A stretch of DNA of 64,000 bases, taken from positions 1-64,000 of the forward strand of contig JALHRL010000016.1 in the NCBI GenBank assembly GCA_022841465.1, given 5' to 3'. This document shows, piece by piece, positions 34,971 to 43,002 of the stretch. The stretch's first letter is position 1; the number at the start of each line of letters is the position of its first letter. A model generated the notes under the pieces. That model was not told where the DNA came from and did not search any database. It was given only the letters and a program-made list of their open reading frames with translations. The position numbers and the translations under genes were made by a program. This stretch comes from Bacteroidia bacterium (GTDB taxonomy: Bacteria > Bacteroidota > Bacteroidia > B-17B0 > Aurantibacillaceae).

Positions 34971-37769
34971 TTACTTTTCTGGATTTAAAATAAACTGCTT
35001 TAATTCTTTATCTAATAAATACTTATTAGCAAAATTTTTAAAATCCTCCTTTTTTAATCCATTTACCCAAGCATTAAATGTATCAATACCATCGTAACTT
35101 TCGTTATAAGTATCGCAGCCAATAATATATGTAAGCCAGAAGTTATTTTCCTTTAATTGTAATTCACGCTCTTTTAAAAATCCTTCTTTTACTTTAATTA
35201 AATTTTCGTCGTTACTTCCGTTCTTTTTTACAGCATTAACTTCGTCAATTGCTGCGCTAATTAATTTATCTACATTTTCAGGGGCACAAGCAAATGAACA
35301 TATCAATTTTAAACCCGGCTTAGGAACTGCTGCCATGCTCGGATAAATTCCAACTCCATATACTCCCCCTTTATCTTCTCTTAAATTTTCTCTTAACGTA
35401 ATGTTTAATAATTTTAATAATGCATACACTTCCATCCTGTTTTGACGGTTGTATTCAAAAGGAGCTGACCAAGTAAGATTTACCCTACTTCGTGGTTCAT
35501 TTCCTTTCTTAAATACTTTTTTTACATTTCCTTTAGGTGGAGATATTCCCAAATCTATAAATGTTTCTTTTTTTGTTGAAGCTGATATTCCACCTAAATA
35601 CGTTTCTAACAATGGCTTAATTTCTTCTAGTTTAAAACTTCCAACAAAATAAAATGTAAAATCTGTTGGGTCAGAAAATCTTTCCTTAAATATTTCATTG
35701 CAACGTTTTTGATTTACTTGATTTAGTTCATTTTCAGCTAATGGCTTTGCTGTGTAATGGTAACCCGACATAAAATAATACATAGAGTCATAAAACACCT
35801 GATCGGGATCACTACCACGGTTTTCAAGAAATGCTTTTTGCTTATCAATTGTGGTAATAAAAGCACTAGAATCTTTTCGCGGTTTGGTAAAAATTAAGTG
35901 AACTAATTGCAACATGGTTTCCAAATCAGCTTTACTTGAATTGCCATTTAAAGTTTCTTCATATAAGCCAACACCAGTATATACTCTGCATGTTTTATCT
36001 TGCATGTACTTCTCTAATGAAACAGCATCAAACTTTCCATACCCCGATTCATCTTGAACACTGTTTGAAAAATCGGCGTTTAAATAATCCTTTCTATCAT
36101 ACAAACTTGTACCACCTTTACTTGTAGCAGAAAAAATTACTTCATCGTTTTTAAAATCGGTTGGCTTCACCAAAACTCTAACGCCATTTCCTAAAGTCCA
36201 TTCCGTAACGCCATAACCTTTATCAACTGTTTTAAATGCTTTTTGTGGTGTTGGCTTTTTAGGCAATAAAGCCTCGTTTATTACCTTGTCAACGTAAGCA
36301 ATGATCTCTTTGTTTTCTTGCGCTGCTTTAAAGGTATTTTTTATTGCTTCTTCCGTTGGGATTTTGGCTCCTTCTTTTTCAGTTAACATCATTACAGCAG
36401 CCACATTTTCTCCGTTACTTATCCATTTTTTTGCCAATGCGTTAATAGATTCAAGTGTAATAGTTGGAAGAATTTCTTTGTAATATTTATAATCAAATTC
36501 TACTCCGGTATAAACATCTCCGGTTAAAAAATATTGCACGTATTGATTTATAATCTGTTTCGATTCAGTTTTATCGCGTTCATTATACTGCTTTTCTATA
36601 CCGGTTAAGAGTTGTTTCTTCTGCCTATCTAATTCTGTTTGTGTAAAACCATGCCTCTTTACCCTTTCGTTTTCTGTTACTACTGCATTTAACGCCGCTT
36701 CTTCTTTACCGTTAGGAACAATGGCAAAACTTCCATAAATATCTTTGTTTCTTATAAAAGAAAAATAGCCTGAATATGCGAACATAAAAGGCGCATTTGG
36801 TTGCTTAGATACTTCACTCATACGAGCATTTATCATTCCGTTGTACAATTCGTTTTTTAATGATTCTTTATAATCTCCAAAATTGCTATAATCTAAAAGT
36901 TCTTTTTGCATAAATGCCAACTGTACCATGTTGTAAGAAGACTCTTTATCACTTGCAATGGCCACACGCATATCTTTTTGATCAGGCACATTCCATTTTT
37001 GAATTGGTTTTGGATTTACAGGTTTTGGAATATCAGAAAACACCTCTTTAATTTGTTTCTCCATTTCATCCACATTAATATCTCCTACAATAATTATGGC
37101 TTGTAAATCGGGACGATACCAATCTTTATAAAATTGCTTTAATAAACGTTGCGGACAATTTTTCAAAACTTCGGGTTTACCAATAGGCAATCTTTCAGCG
37201 TAACGAGAATCTTTAAATAAAACCGGCCATGTTTTTCTGTTCATTCTTTCCATGGCACCTTGGCCTAAACGCCACTCTTCCATCACCACACCGCGTTCTT
37301 TTTCTATTTCTAAACTATCAAAAGTTAAGTTGCATGCCCAATCTTTTAAAATTAAAATTCCTTTGTCCAAAATATCTTTTTTATCAGTAGGGATTTGCAA
37401 CATGTAAACTGTTTCATCAAAACTGGTGTAAGCATTTAAATCGGGGCCAAATTTGGTTCCAATACTTTCTAAATAATTCACCAAATCGTTTTTCTTAAAG
37501 TTTTTAGAACCATTAAAGGCCATGTGCTCTACAAAGTGTGCTAATCCTTGTTGATCGTTGTTCTCCATAGTACTTCCGGCATTTACGGCTAAACGTAATT
37601 CGGCTCTGTTTTCCGGCTTTTTATTTTGTTCTATGTAATATGTTAATCCATTACTCAGCTTTCCGCTTCTAACTTTTGGGTTTAATGGTAAAGGTTTTTT
37701 ATCATCAATGGGCGTTTGCGCAACCAGTGCGTAACTCAATAAAATCAATAAACTCAAAAATTTCTTCAT
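34971..37769 (-). CDS. M16 family zinc metallopeptidase (PqqL-like, double domain)
   Basis: 932 residues. A signal peptide (about 1-18) indicates a periplasmic or membrane-associated protein. The active N-terminal half has the inverted zinc motif H78-F-V-E81-H82 and the downstream glutamate in RGVVMEEWRLG. The C-terminal half, from about residue 510, is a second, non-catalytic M16 domain (GNGVRVLVKPTDFKNDEVIF, ALLKLLNITLRENLREDKGGVYG, the latter with the R/Y substrate-binding motif). It probably degrades periplasmic peptides. The glycosyltransferase gene follows without a gap. Confidence 0.93.
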   Translation of the reverse strand: MKKFLSLLILLSYALVAQTPIDDKKPLPLNPKVRSGKLSNGLTYYIEQNKKPENRAELRLAVNAGSTMENNDQQGLAHFVEHMAFNGSKNFKKNDLVNYLESIGTKFGPDLNAYTSFDETVYMLQIPTDKKDILDKGILILKDWACNLTFDSLEIEKERGVVMEEWRLGQGAMERMNRKTWPVLFKDSRYAERLPIGKPEVLKNCPQRLLKQFYKDWYRPDLQAIIIVGDINVDEMEKQIKEVFSDIPKPVNPKPIQKWNVPDQKDMRVAIASDKESSYNMVQLAFMQKELLDYSNFGDYKESLKNELYNGMINARMSEVSKQPNAPFMFAYSGYFSFIRNKDIYGSFAIVPNGKEEAALNAVVTENERVKRHGFTQTELDRQKKQLLTGIEKQYNERDKTESKQIINQYVQYFLTGDVYTGVEFDYKYYKEILPTITLESINALAKKWISNGENVAAVMMLTEKEGAKIPTEEAIKNTFKAAQENKEIIAYVDKVINEALLPKKPTPQKAFKTVDKGYGVTEWTLGNGVRVLVKPTDFKNDEVIFSATSKGGTSLYDRKDYLNADFSNSVQDESGYGKFDAVSLEKYMQDKTCRVYTGVGLYEETLNGNSSKADLETMLQLVHLIFTKPRKDSSAFITTIDKQKAFLENRGSDPDQVFYDSMYYFMSGYHYTAKPLAENELNQVNQKRCNEIFKERFSDPTDFTFYFVGSFKLEEIKPLLETYLGGISASTKKETFIDLGISPPKGNVKKVFKKGNEPRSRVNLTWSAPFEYNRQNRMEVYALLKLLNITLRENLREDKGGVYGVGIYPSMAAVPKPGLKLICSFACAPENVDKLISAAIDEVNAVKKNGSNDENLIKVKEGFLKERELQLKENNFWLTYIIGCDTYNESYDGIDTFNAWVNGLKKEDFKNFANKYLLDKELKQFILNPEK

Positions 37770-37858
37770 GATGTATTTTTTAATAATTAAGTAAATATAT
37801 TAATAAAATGATTAAAAGATAAGGAATATCTATTCTTAACAATTTATACATTTATAGC

Positions 37859-39661
37859 ATGAGCGAAAGCTTGTTAAATCACATAAACAGCCTACTAAAA
37901 GTATTGCCGGAAACTCCGGGGGTTTATCAATATTTTGATACGGAAAACAATTTACTTTACGTTGGTAAAGCAAAAAACTTAAAGAAACGAGTAAGCAGTT
38001 ATTTTACAAAAGAGCACGATACGGCACGTTTAAATTTATTGGTAAAAAAAATTGCCGATATAAAAACCATAAAAGTAGAAAGTGAATTGGATGCACTTTT
38101 ATTGGAGAATAATTTAATTAAAAGCTTAAAGCCAAAATACAACATTAATTTAAGAGATGATAAAACCTATCCGTGGATTATCATAAAAAACGAGCGATTT
38201 CCAAGAATATTTTATACACGAAAAAAACTAAAAGATGGTTCTGAATATTTTGGTCCTTATGCAAATGTAAGAGTTATTAAAGCGCTATTAGATTTAGTAA
38301 AGCAACTATTTCCGTTAAGAAATTGTGCTTACGATTTAAAAGAAGAGAATATTAAAAACAAAAAATACAGAGAGTGTTTAGAATTTCATATTGGAAAATG
38401 TAAGGCGCCTTGTACCGGAAGGCAAAGCGAAGGCGATTATAACAACGGTATAAAAAGGATTAAAGAAATTATTAAAGGGGATTTACCCTTTGTAATTCGG
38501 GATTTGCGAAAAGAGATGGAATTGTTTGCTGAAAAACTGGAGTTTGAGAAGGCAGATGAATTAAAACAGAAAATAGAATTATTGGAAGCTTTTCAAAGTA
38601 AATCTACCATTGTACACCCAACCATTACCAATGTAGATGTGTTTAATATAGTGAGCGATGAAAAAACCGCCTACATCAATTATTTTAAAATAAAAGAAGG
38701 TGCTATTATACAAGGACAAGTTTTAGAATTAAAGAAAAAATTAGAAGAACGTGATGAAGAATTGTTGGTGTTTGCAATGGTAGAATTCAGACAACGATTT
38801 AATTCCGCTAACAAAGAAATTATTTTACCCTTTATACCCGAAATTAAATTACCGGATTGTGAATATGTTGTTCCTAAAATAGGTGATAAAAAGAAACTAT
38901 TAGATTTAGCCTATAAAAATGCAATAGAATTTAAACTCGAAAAAGATAAGCAAATTTCTATCCTTGATCCGGAAAAACACACCGAAAGAATAATGGAGCA
39001 AATGAAAAAAGATTTGCGCCTAAAAGAACAACCGCGAAGAATTGAAGGGTTTGATAATAGTAATATTCAAGGGAATTACGCGGTAAGTGCAATGCCTGTA
39101 TTTATTGACGGGAAACCAGCCAAAAAAGAATACCGGCATTTTAATATAAAAACAGTTGAAGGCCCCGATGATTTTGCAAGCATGGAAGAAGTTATTTACA
39201 GAAGATATGCACGCGTATTAGAAGAAAAGCAAATTTTGCCACAGTTAATTGTGATTGATGGTGGCAAAGGACAATTAAGTGCGGCTGTGAAGAGCTTGCA
39301 GAAATTAAATTTGTTTGGTAAAGTGGCCATTATTGGAATTGCTAAAAAGCTGGAAGAAATTTACTTTCCGGGCGATTCCATTCCGCTTTATTTAGATAAA
39401 AGAAGTGAAACATTAAAAGTAATTCAGCACATACGCGATGAAGCACATCGTTTCGGTATTACGCATCATAGAAATAAAAGAAGCAGAGAAACATTTAAAT
39501 CAGAGTTGAGCGAAATAAAAGGAATAAGCGATGCCACTGCAACAAAACTACTCACACAATTAAAATCTGTAAGCAATATTAAATCCAGCTCGTTGGAAGA
39601 ATTAAGCGCTATTGTTGGCACAAGTAAAGCTAAATTGGTATTTAACCATTTTCATATTTAA
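37859..39661 (+). CDS. uvrC: Excinuclease ABC subunit C
   Basis: 600 residues. UvrC makes both incisions in nucleotide excision repair. The N-terminal GIY-YIG nuclease (GVYQYFDTENNLLYVGKAKNLKKR, about 21-44) is followed by the UVR motif (about 208-240, FAEKLEFEKADELKQKIELL), the UvrC RNase H-like endonuclease (RIEGFDNSNIQGNYAVSAMPVF, VIDGGKGQL, DEAHRFGITHHRN) and C-terminal helix-hairpin-helix motifs (EIKGISDATATKLL). The protein is complete. The second cysteine-rich segment (RECLEFHIGKCKAPC) is present. Confidence 0.97.
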   Translation: MSESLLNHINSLLKVLPETPGVYQYFDTENNLLYVGKAKNLKKRVSSYFTKEHDTARLNLLVKKIADIKTIKVESELDALLLENNLIKSLKPKYNINLRDDKTYPWIIIKNERFPRIFYTRKKLKDGSEYFGPYANVRVIKALLDLVKQLFPLRNCAYDLKEENIKNKKYRECLEFHIGKCKAPCTGRQSEGDYNNGIKRIKEIIKGDLPFVIRDLRKEMELFAEKLEFEKADELKQKIELLEAFQSKSTIVHPTITNVDVFNIVSDEKTAYINYFKIKEGAIIQGQVLELKKKLEERDEELLVFAMVEFRQRFNSANKEIILPFIPEIKLPDCEYVVPKIGDKKKLLDLAYKNAIEFKLEKDKQISILDPEKHTERIMEQMKKDLRLKEQPRRIEGFDNSNIQGNYAVSAMPVFIDGKPAKKEYRHFNIKTVEGPDDFASMEEVIYRRYARVLEEKQILPQLIVIDGGKGQLSAAVKSLQKLNLFGKVAIIGIAKKLEEIYFPGDSIPLYLDKRSETLKVIQHIRDEAHRFGITHHRNKRSRETFKSELSEIKGISDATATKLLTQLKSVSNIKSSSLEELSAIVGTSKAKLVFNHFHI

Positions 39662-39710
39662 TTTTATTAATATGATTATCAATGCTTTATGAATTTTAAC
39701 GTTAATAATT

Positions 39711-39741
39711 TTGGTTTATATTATAAACTACTTTACGTTTG
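39711..39741 (+). promoter_or_regulatory. Promoter of the 39761 operon
   Basis: TTG at 39711-39713, 20 bp, TACGTTTG at 39734-39741. It lies downstream of the earliest in-frame ATG at 39689 and therefore fixes the real start of the membrane protein at 39761. Confidence 0.8.
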
Positions 39742-39760
39742 TATCATCAAATTTAAAAAC

Positions 39761-40345
39761 ATGGAAGAAAAAGAATTAAATCCGATAGAAAGTTTACAGC
39801 TCATTTCAAAAATGGTAAACACCGCAAAAAACAAATTAGCCGATGATGGCTTCCTACTCATTATGTGGGGTTGGTTGGTTTTTATTGCCGCAAGCGTAAA
39901 CTATATTTCAATCAAACTAAATTTACCTTTTGGTGAATATGCTTGGGGCCTTATGCCATTGGGTGGAATTTTTTCGGCTATTTACGGTATAAAGCAATCG
40001 AAAAAAGAAAAAGTAAAAACATATATAGACACTTATTTAGGATATTTATGGGGCGCTTTTGGTATTGCATTGGTAGCAACACTTGTATTTATGCCAACAC
40101 ACGGCATTAAAACAAGCTACTTCTTTTTAATGTTGTTATACGGCATTGCTACTTTTATTTCAGGGGGATTACTCAATTTTAAACCGCTGGTTTATGGGAG
40201 TCTCGTTTCATTTGCATGTGCAATTGCTTCTGTATTTTTAAATGAAACTGACCAGTTAATGATTATTTCAATTGCCATTTTATGCAGTTACATTATTCCT
40301 GGACATATGCTTCGTAAAACATTTAAATCACAAACAAATGTTTAA
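39761..40345 (+). CDS. Small polytopic membrane protein paired with a winged-helix regulator
   Basis: About 194 residues from ATG 39761, the first start after the promoter. A soluble N-terminus (NPIESLQLISKMVNTAKNKL) is followed by five or six hydrophobic segments. I recognise the type: in Bacteroidota such proteins are encoded just upstream of a small winged-helix protein. Function unknown; sensing or sequestering the regulator is plausible but is inference. Its stop overlaps the start of the regulator gene (8-bp overlap, ATGTTTAA). Confidence 0.7.
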   Translation: MEEKELNPIESLQLISKMVNTAKNKLADDGFLLIMWGWLVFIAASVNYISIKLNLPFGEYAWGLMPLGGIFSAIYGIKQSKKEKVKTYIDTYLGYLWGAFGIALVATLVFMPTHGIKTSYFFLMLLYGIATFISGGLLNFKPLVYGSLVSFACAIASVFLNETDQLMIISIAILCSYIIPGHMLRKTFKSQTNV

Positions 40346-40628
40346 AGAACTTGATCCTATACTCCACTCGCAATTACGCTTGGCAATTGTTTCCTTACTG
40401 GTATCTGTTAAAGAAGCGGAATTTACCTTTTTAAAGGAAAAAACAAATGCTACTGCCGGAAACTTAAGTGTTCAGTTGCAAAAGTTAAAAGATGCAGGTT
40501 ATATAGAAATAGAAAAAAAGTTTAAAGACAATTACCCTCAAACTATTTGCAAAATTACACCACAAGGTATTCAGGCATTTGAAACGTATTTTAAAAATAT
40601 TCAAGAATATTTAAAACCAAAAAAGTAA
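40338..40628 (+). CDS. Winged-helix transcriptional regulator
   Basis: 96 residues from ATG 40338; the longer frame starting at 40272 lies inside the upstream gene and does not match the family start (FKELDPILHSQLRLAIVSLL). A winged-helix DNA-binding domain covers nearly the whole protein (FTFLKEKTNATAGNLSVQLQKLKDAGYIEIEKKF, a MarR/PadR-like recognition helix and wing). It probably represses its own operon, which also encodes two membrane proteins and a barrel protein. Confidence 0.85.
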   Translation: MFKELDPILHSQLRLAIVSLLVSVKEAEFTFLKEKTNATAGNLSVQLQKLKDAGYIEIEKKFKDNYPQTICKITPQGIQAFETYFKNIQEYLKPKK

Positions 40629-40632
40629 AGAA

Positions 40633-41346
40633 ATGAAAACAAAATTTAAACTTGGTATTTGTTTTATAACTTTTATTAGCTCAACAGGCTTCTATTATAC
40701 TCAAAACAAAGAAAAGGTAAAAAACCAAATTTACGGTGGCTTCGGTTACATGAGTTACTCAGGAGCTTACCTAAACCAGGCATCATTTAATTCGGCCATA
40801 TCTGCAAAAAATTACACTACACTAAATCCTTTTCAACACGGTTTTGGAGGAGGTGGAGGATTTTGCATAAACAATATTTACTTGGGTGGAGAAGGTGGAG
40901 GTTTTGTAAAAAACAAATTATTCAATCAAACAAATAATATGACCATTGAAAGCGGCTATGGCTTTTTTAATTTGGGGTATGTATACTCTATAAAAAAACG
41001 TTCGTTCATTACTCCTCTTATAGGCATTGGAACCGGTGGTTATGTTATAAATATAAAAGACAAAACCTCCATCTCCTCGTTTGAAGACCAAATTAGTAGG
41101 CCTTCTAATGTTAGTGAGATGGAATGTGGTGGCTTGCTTTTACAAGCAAAATTTGCGTACCAGTATTTTATTTCCGCTAATCACTCTTCCGGATTGTTTT
41201 TTGGAATAATGGCAGGGTACAGATATAATCCAGCTAACTGGACAATGAAAATAAATAACCAAGCGGTAAACGGACCTCAATTAAACATGAACGGAATTCA
41301 CCTTAGTATTATACTGGGTGGTGGTTCATTAACTAATAAAAACTAA
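40633..41346 (+). CDS. Putative outer-membrane protein, Gly-rich
   Basis: 237 residues. An N-terminal hydrophobic segment could be a signal peptide (about 1-20). The rest has glycine-rich strands (GGFGYMSYSGAYLNQ, HGFGGGGGFCINNIYLGGEG, LIGIGTGGYVINI, GLFFGIMAGYRYNPANW) typical of outer-membrane beta barrels. It starts 4 bp after the regulator gene, so it belongs to the same operon. Function unknown. Confidence 0.65.
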   Translation: MKTKFKLGICFITFISSTGFYYTQNKEKVKNQIYGGFGYMSYSGAYLNQASFNSAISAKNYTTLNPFQHGFGGGGGFCINNIYLGGEGGGFVKNKLFNQTNNMTIESGYGFFNLGYVYSIKKRSFITPLIGIGTGGYVINIKDKTSISSFEDQISRPSNVSEMECGGLLLQAKFAYQYFISANHSSGLFFGIMAGYRYNPANWTMKINNQAVNGPQLNMNGIHLSIILGGGSLTNKN

Positions 41347-41353
41347 TAATAAA

Positions 41354-41644
41354 ATGGAAACAATTCAATCAGAAAAAGAAAAAATGCTTTGGAAAGAAGC
41401 AAAAAAAAGAGTGGAGTTTAAAAATCATCTTTATACTTATTTAATTATTAACTCGTTGCTTTGGACTATATGGCTTATAGGCGAATGGAGGGAAGAGAAC
41501 TCTAGTTTTCCTTGGCCATTATACTCAACACTTGGATGGGGTATTGGTGTGTTTTTTAATTACATTGGCGCGTACCATTCGAAAAATAAATTAGATAAAG
41601 TAGAAGAAGAATATCAAAAGCTGTTAAGAAAAAATAATGTGTAA
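41354..41644 (+). CDS. 2TM domain protein
   Basis: 96 residues. The 2TM domain is recognised by ARKRVE-like WKEAKKRVEFKNHLYTYL, first membrane helix IINSLLWTIWLI, the PWPLYSTLGWGIGVFFNYIGAY second helix and a charged C-terminal coiled tail. Last gene of the four-gene operon. Such domains often accompany histidine kinases or regulators in Bacteroidota; here the partner is likely the winged-helix protein. Role unknown. Confidence 0.88.
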   Translation: METIQSEKEKMLWKEAKKRVEFKNHLYTYLIINSLLWTIWLIGEWREENSSFPWPLYSTLGWGIGVFFNYIGAYHSKNKLDKVEEEYQKLLRKNNV

Positions 41645-41727
41645 ACTATTTTCTTTTTAAGTTTATAGAATTGTTTACTCCATTATTTATTACCATTAAA
41701 CTACAATAATTGTACGAGAAAAATAAA

Positions 41728-41751
41728 AAAAGCCGGAGTTAACCGGCTTTT
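41728..41751. terminator. Bidirectional terminator
   Basis: AAAAGCCGG and CCGGCTTTT form a 9-bp stem with a 6-nt loop between the convergent 2TM gene and the small lipoprotein gene. A and T tracts flank both sides, so it can act in both directions. Confidence 0.85.
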
Positions 41752-41761
41752 AGATATTCAA

Positions 41762-41968
41762 TTATTCTATTTCACATTTCGTATAAACCGTACTGCCCTT
41801 CGCTTTGTTTTCGCATTCCGATTTTGCATCTGCTTCTTTTCCTTTAATATCAAAATGCTCATCGCCTCCGGCAGCTTTATCGCAATGACATTCATACGTT
41901 TTTTTACATGATGTATTTAAAAATACAACTAAGCCTAATAAGGCTACGATTCTGATTGTTTTTTTCAT
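41762..41968 (-). CDS. Small Cys-containing lipoprotein
   Basis: 68 residues. A lipoprotein signal (lipobox NTSC, C21) leaves a mature peptide of about 48 residues with cysteines in YECHCDKA, a SECEN and TKCEIE, plus an acidic/His patch (GGDEHFD). Two disulfides or a metal site are possible. It is the last gene of the TonB-receptor operon (21 bp after the previous lipoprotein gene). Function unknown. Confidence 0.7.
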   Translation of the reverse strand: MKKTIRIVALLGLVVFLNTSCKKTYECHCDKAAGGDEHFDIKGKEADAKSECENKAKGSTVYTKCEIE

Positions 41969-41989
41969 ATTATTTTGTTTTTAGGTTAA

Positions 41990-42439
41990 TTAATCTTCTC
42001 TTTCCATTTTAAGTACAACTTTTTTTCCGGGGAAACCAAAAGCTGCAAAAGTTTCAAATTCCATTCGTTTACGTTTGCTAACTAAAACTTTGTAAATACC
42101 GCTAAAGGCAATACATTGTTCAGCAGCTTTAACATCTTCTATACCATGTGCGTGATCGGCCTGGTTATTAAACTCCAATATTTTTCCCTTATCTCTTATT
42201 TGCCAGGCAAAGCCGCTGTGTCCTTCTTCTCCCAAATACCAAAGTCCCTTACATGACTCCTTGTAAATTTCACATTCACTGAATTTAAATCGCGGCAATT
42301 CCATTTGGTTAACCCCATCAACAGATAACTCCGCTACTTTCCATTTCTGCCCATCTAAACGATTGCTTACTGTTTTGGTTTTGTTACAAGAAGCCATTGC
42401 TAATAAAAGTCCCGTAATAAATAGAATTTTCTTAATCAT
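41990..42439 (-). CDS. Lipoprotein of unknown function in the TonB operon
   Basis: 149 residues. Lipobox MASC (C18). The mature part begins with a lipocalin-like DGQKWKVAELSVDGV strand and contains SECEIYKESCKGLWYL, AEQCIAF and a His-containing NQADHAHGIED. A small beta-barrel that binds a ligand or metal is plausible. It lies 5 bp downstream of the next lipoprotein gene of the same operon. I do not recognise a named family. Confidence 0.65.
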   Translation of the reverse strand: MIKKILFITGLLLAMASCNKTKTVSNRLDGQKWKVAELSVDGVNQMELPRFKFSECEIYKESCKGLWYLGEEGHSGFAWQIRDKGKILEFNNQADHAHGIEDVKAAEQCIAFSGIYKVLVSKRKRMEFETFAAFGFPGKKVVLKMERED

Positions 42440-42444
42440 AATTA

Positions 42445-43002
42445 TTAGTTTAATTTAGTTTGAAATAATACTTCCACATCCGTTTCACCGGGCGTAATGG
42501 TTCCGTTCTTGGTTCCTGCCTGATGCTTTAAGGTAATTTTACTTGTTCCGTTAGACGCAGAGCCTGTGCGCCATTTAGTACTTAAACCAACCGGTAAACT
42601 TTTAGTATCTACATCCAAGTAAAGTGTTTGAATAGTTACTCCGCTATGTTGAAAGAAAAACATATGCTCATCACGTTCCTCCCAAATTTCTTTAGACACT
42701 GTGTCAACCGGATTTTTCGTTTGATCAAACAACAATAAATTAACCAAGTACGTTTTATTGGGCTGTAATTTTATCGAATCAAATTGTACAGGAGCATTCC
42801 CTCCCGGACCATCCGGGTCATTAAAATAAGCGGTTAACACAGTAGATGTGTTTGCCGAATCGGTAAACAATAATTTCAAACTGGTAATTAATTCAGGAGA
42901 ATTAGTTAAAGGAGGCGGTAAAGGCTGTAAATCTTTATCCTTTTTACATGCAGCAAAAAGAATCAGAACTGAAACTATTGCTGCCATCATTTTATTTTTC
43001 AT
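42445..43002 (-). CDS. Lipoprotein encoded directly after the TonB receptor
   Basis: 185 residues. Lipobox FAAC (C19) followed by a Pro-rich linker (LQPLPPPLTNSPE). The remainder is a beta-rich domain (LLFTDSANTSTVLTAYFNDPDG, FDSIKLQPNKTYLVNLLLFD, a DEHMFFFQ segment, TDVEVLFQTKLN). Such lipoproteins commonly sit next to metal-type TonB receptors in Bacteroidota and may capture the substrate at the cell surface (inference). The start overlaps the receptor gene's end by 11 bp, indicating translational coupling. Confidence 0.72.
   Translation of the reverse strand: MKNKMMAAIVSVLILFAACKKDKDLQPLPPPLTNSPELITSLKLLFTDSANTSTVLTAYFNDPDGPGGNAPVQFDSIKLQPNKTYLVNLLLFDQTKNPVDTVSKEIWEERDEHMFFFQHSGVTIQTLYLDVDTKSLPVGLSTKWRTGSASNGTSKITLKHQAGTKNGTITPGETDVEVLFQTKLN

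Noticed and set aside
39689-39760. Upstream ATG of the membrane protein before UvrC's neighbour
   Set aside because: The ATG at 39689 lies upstream of a perfect promoter (39711-39741), so transcripts would not contain it; start set at 39761.
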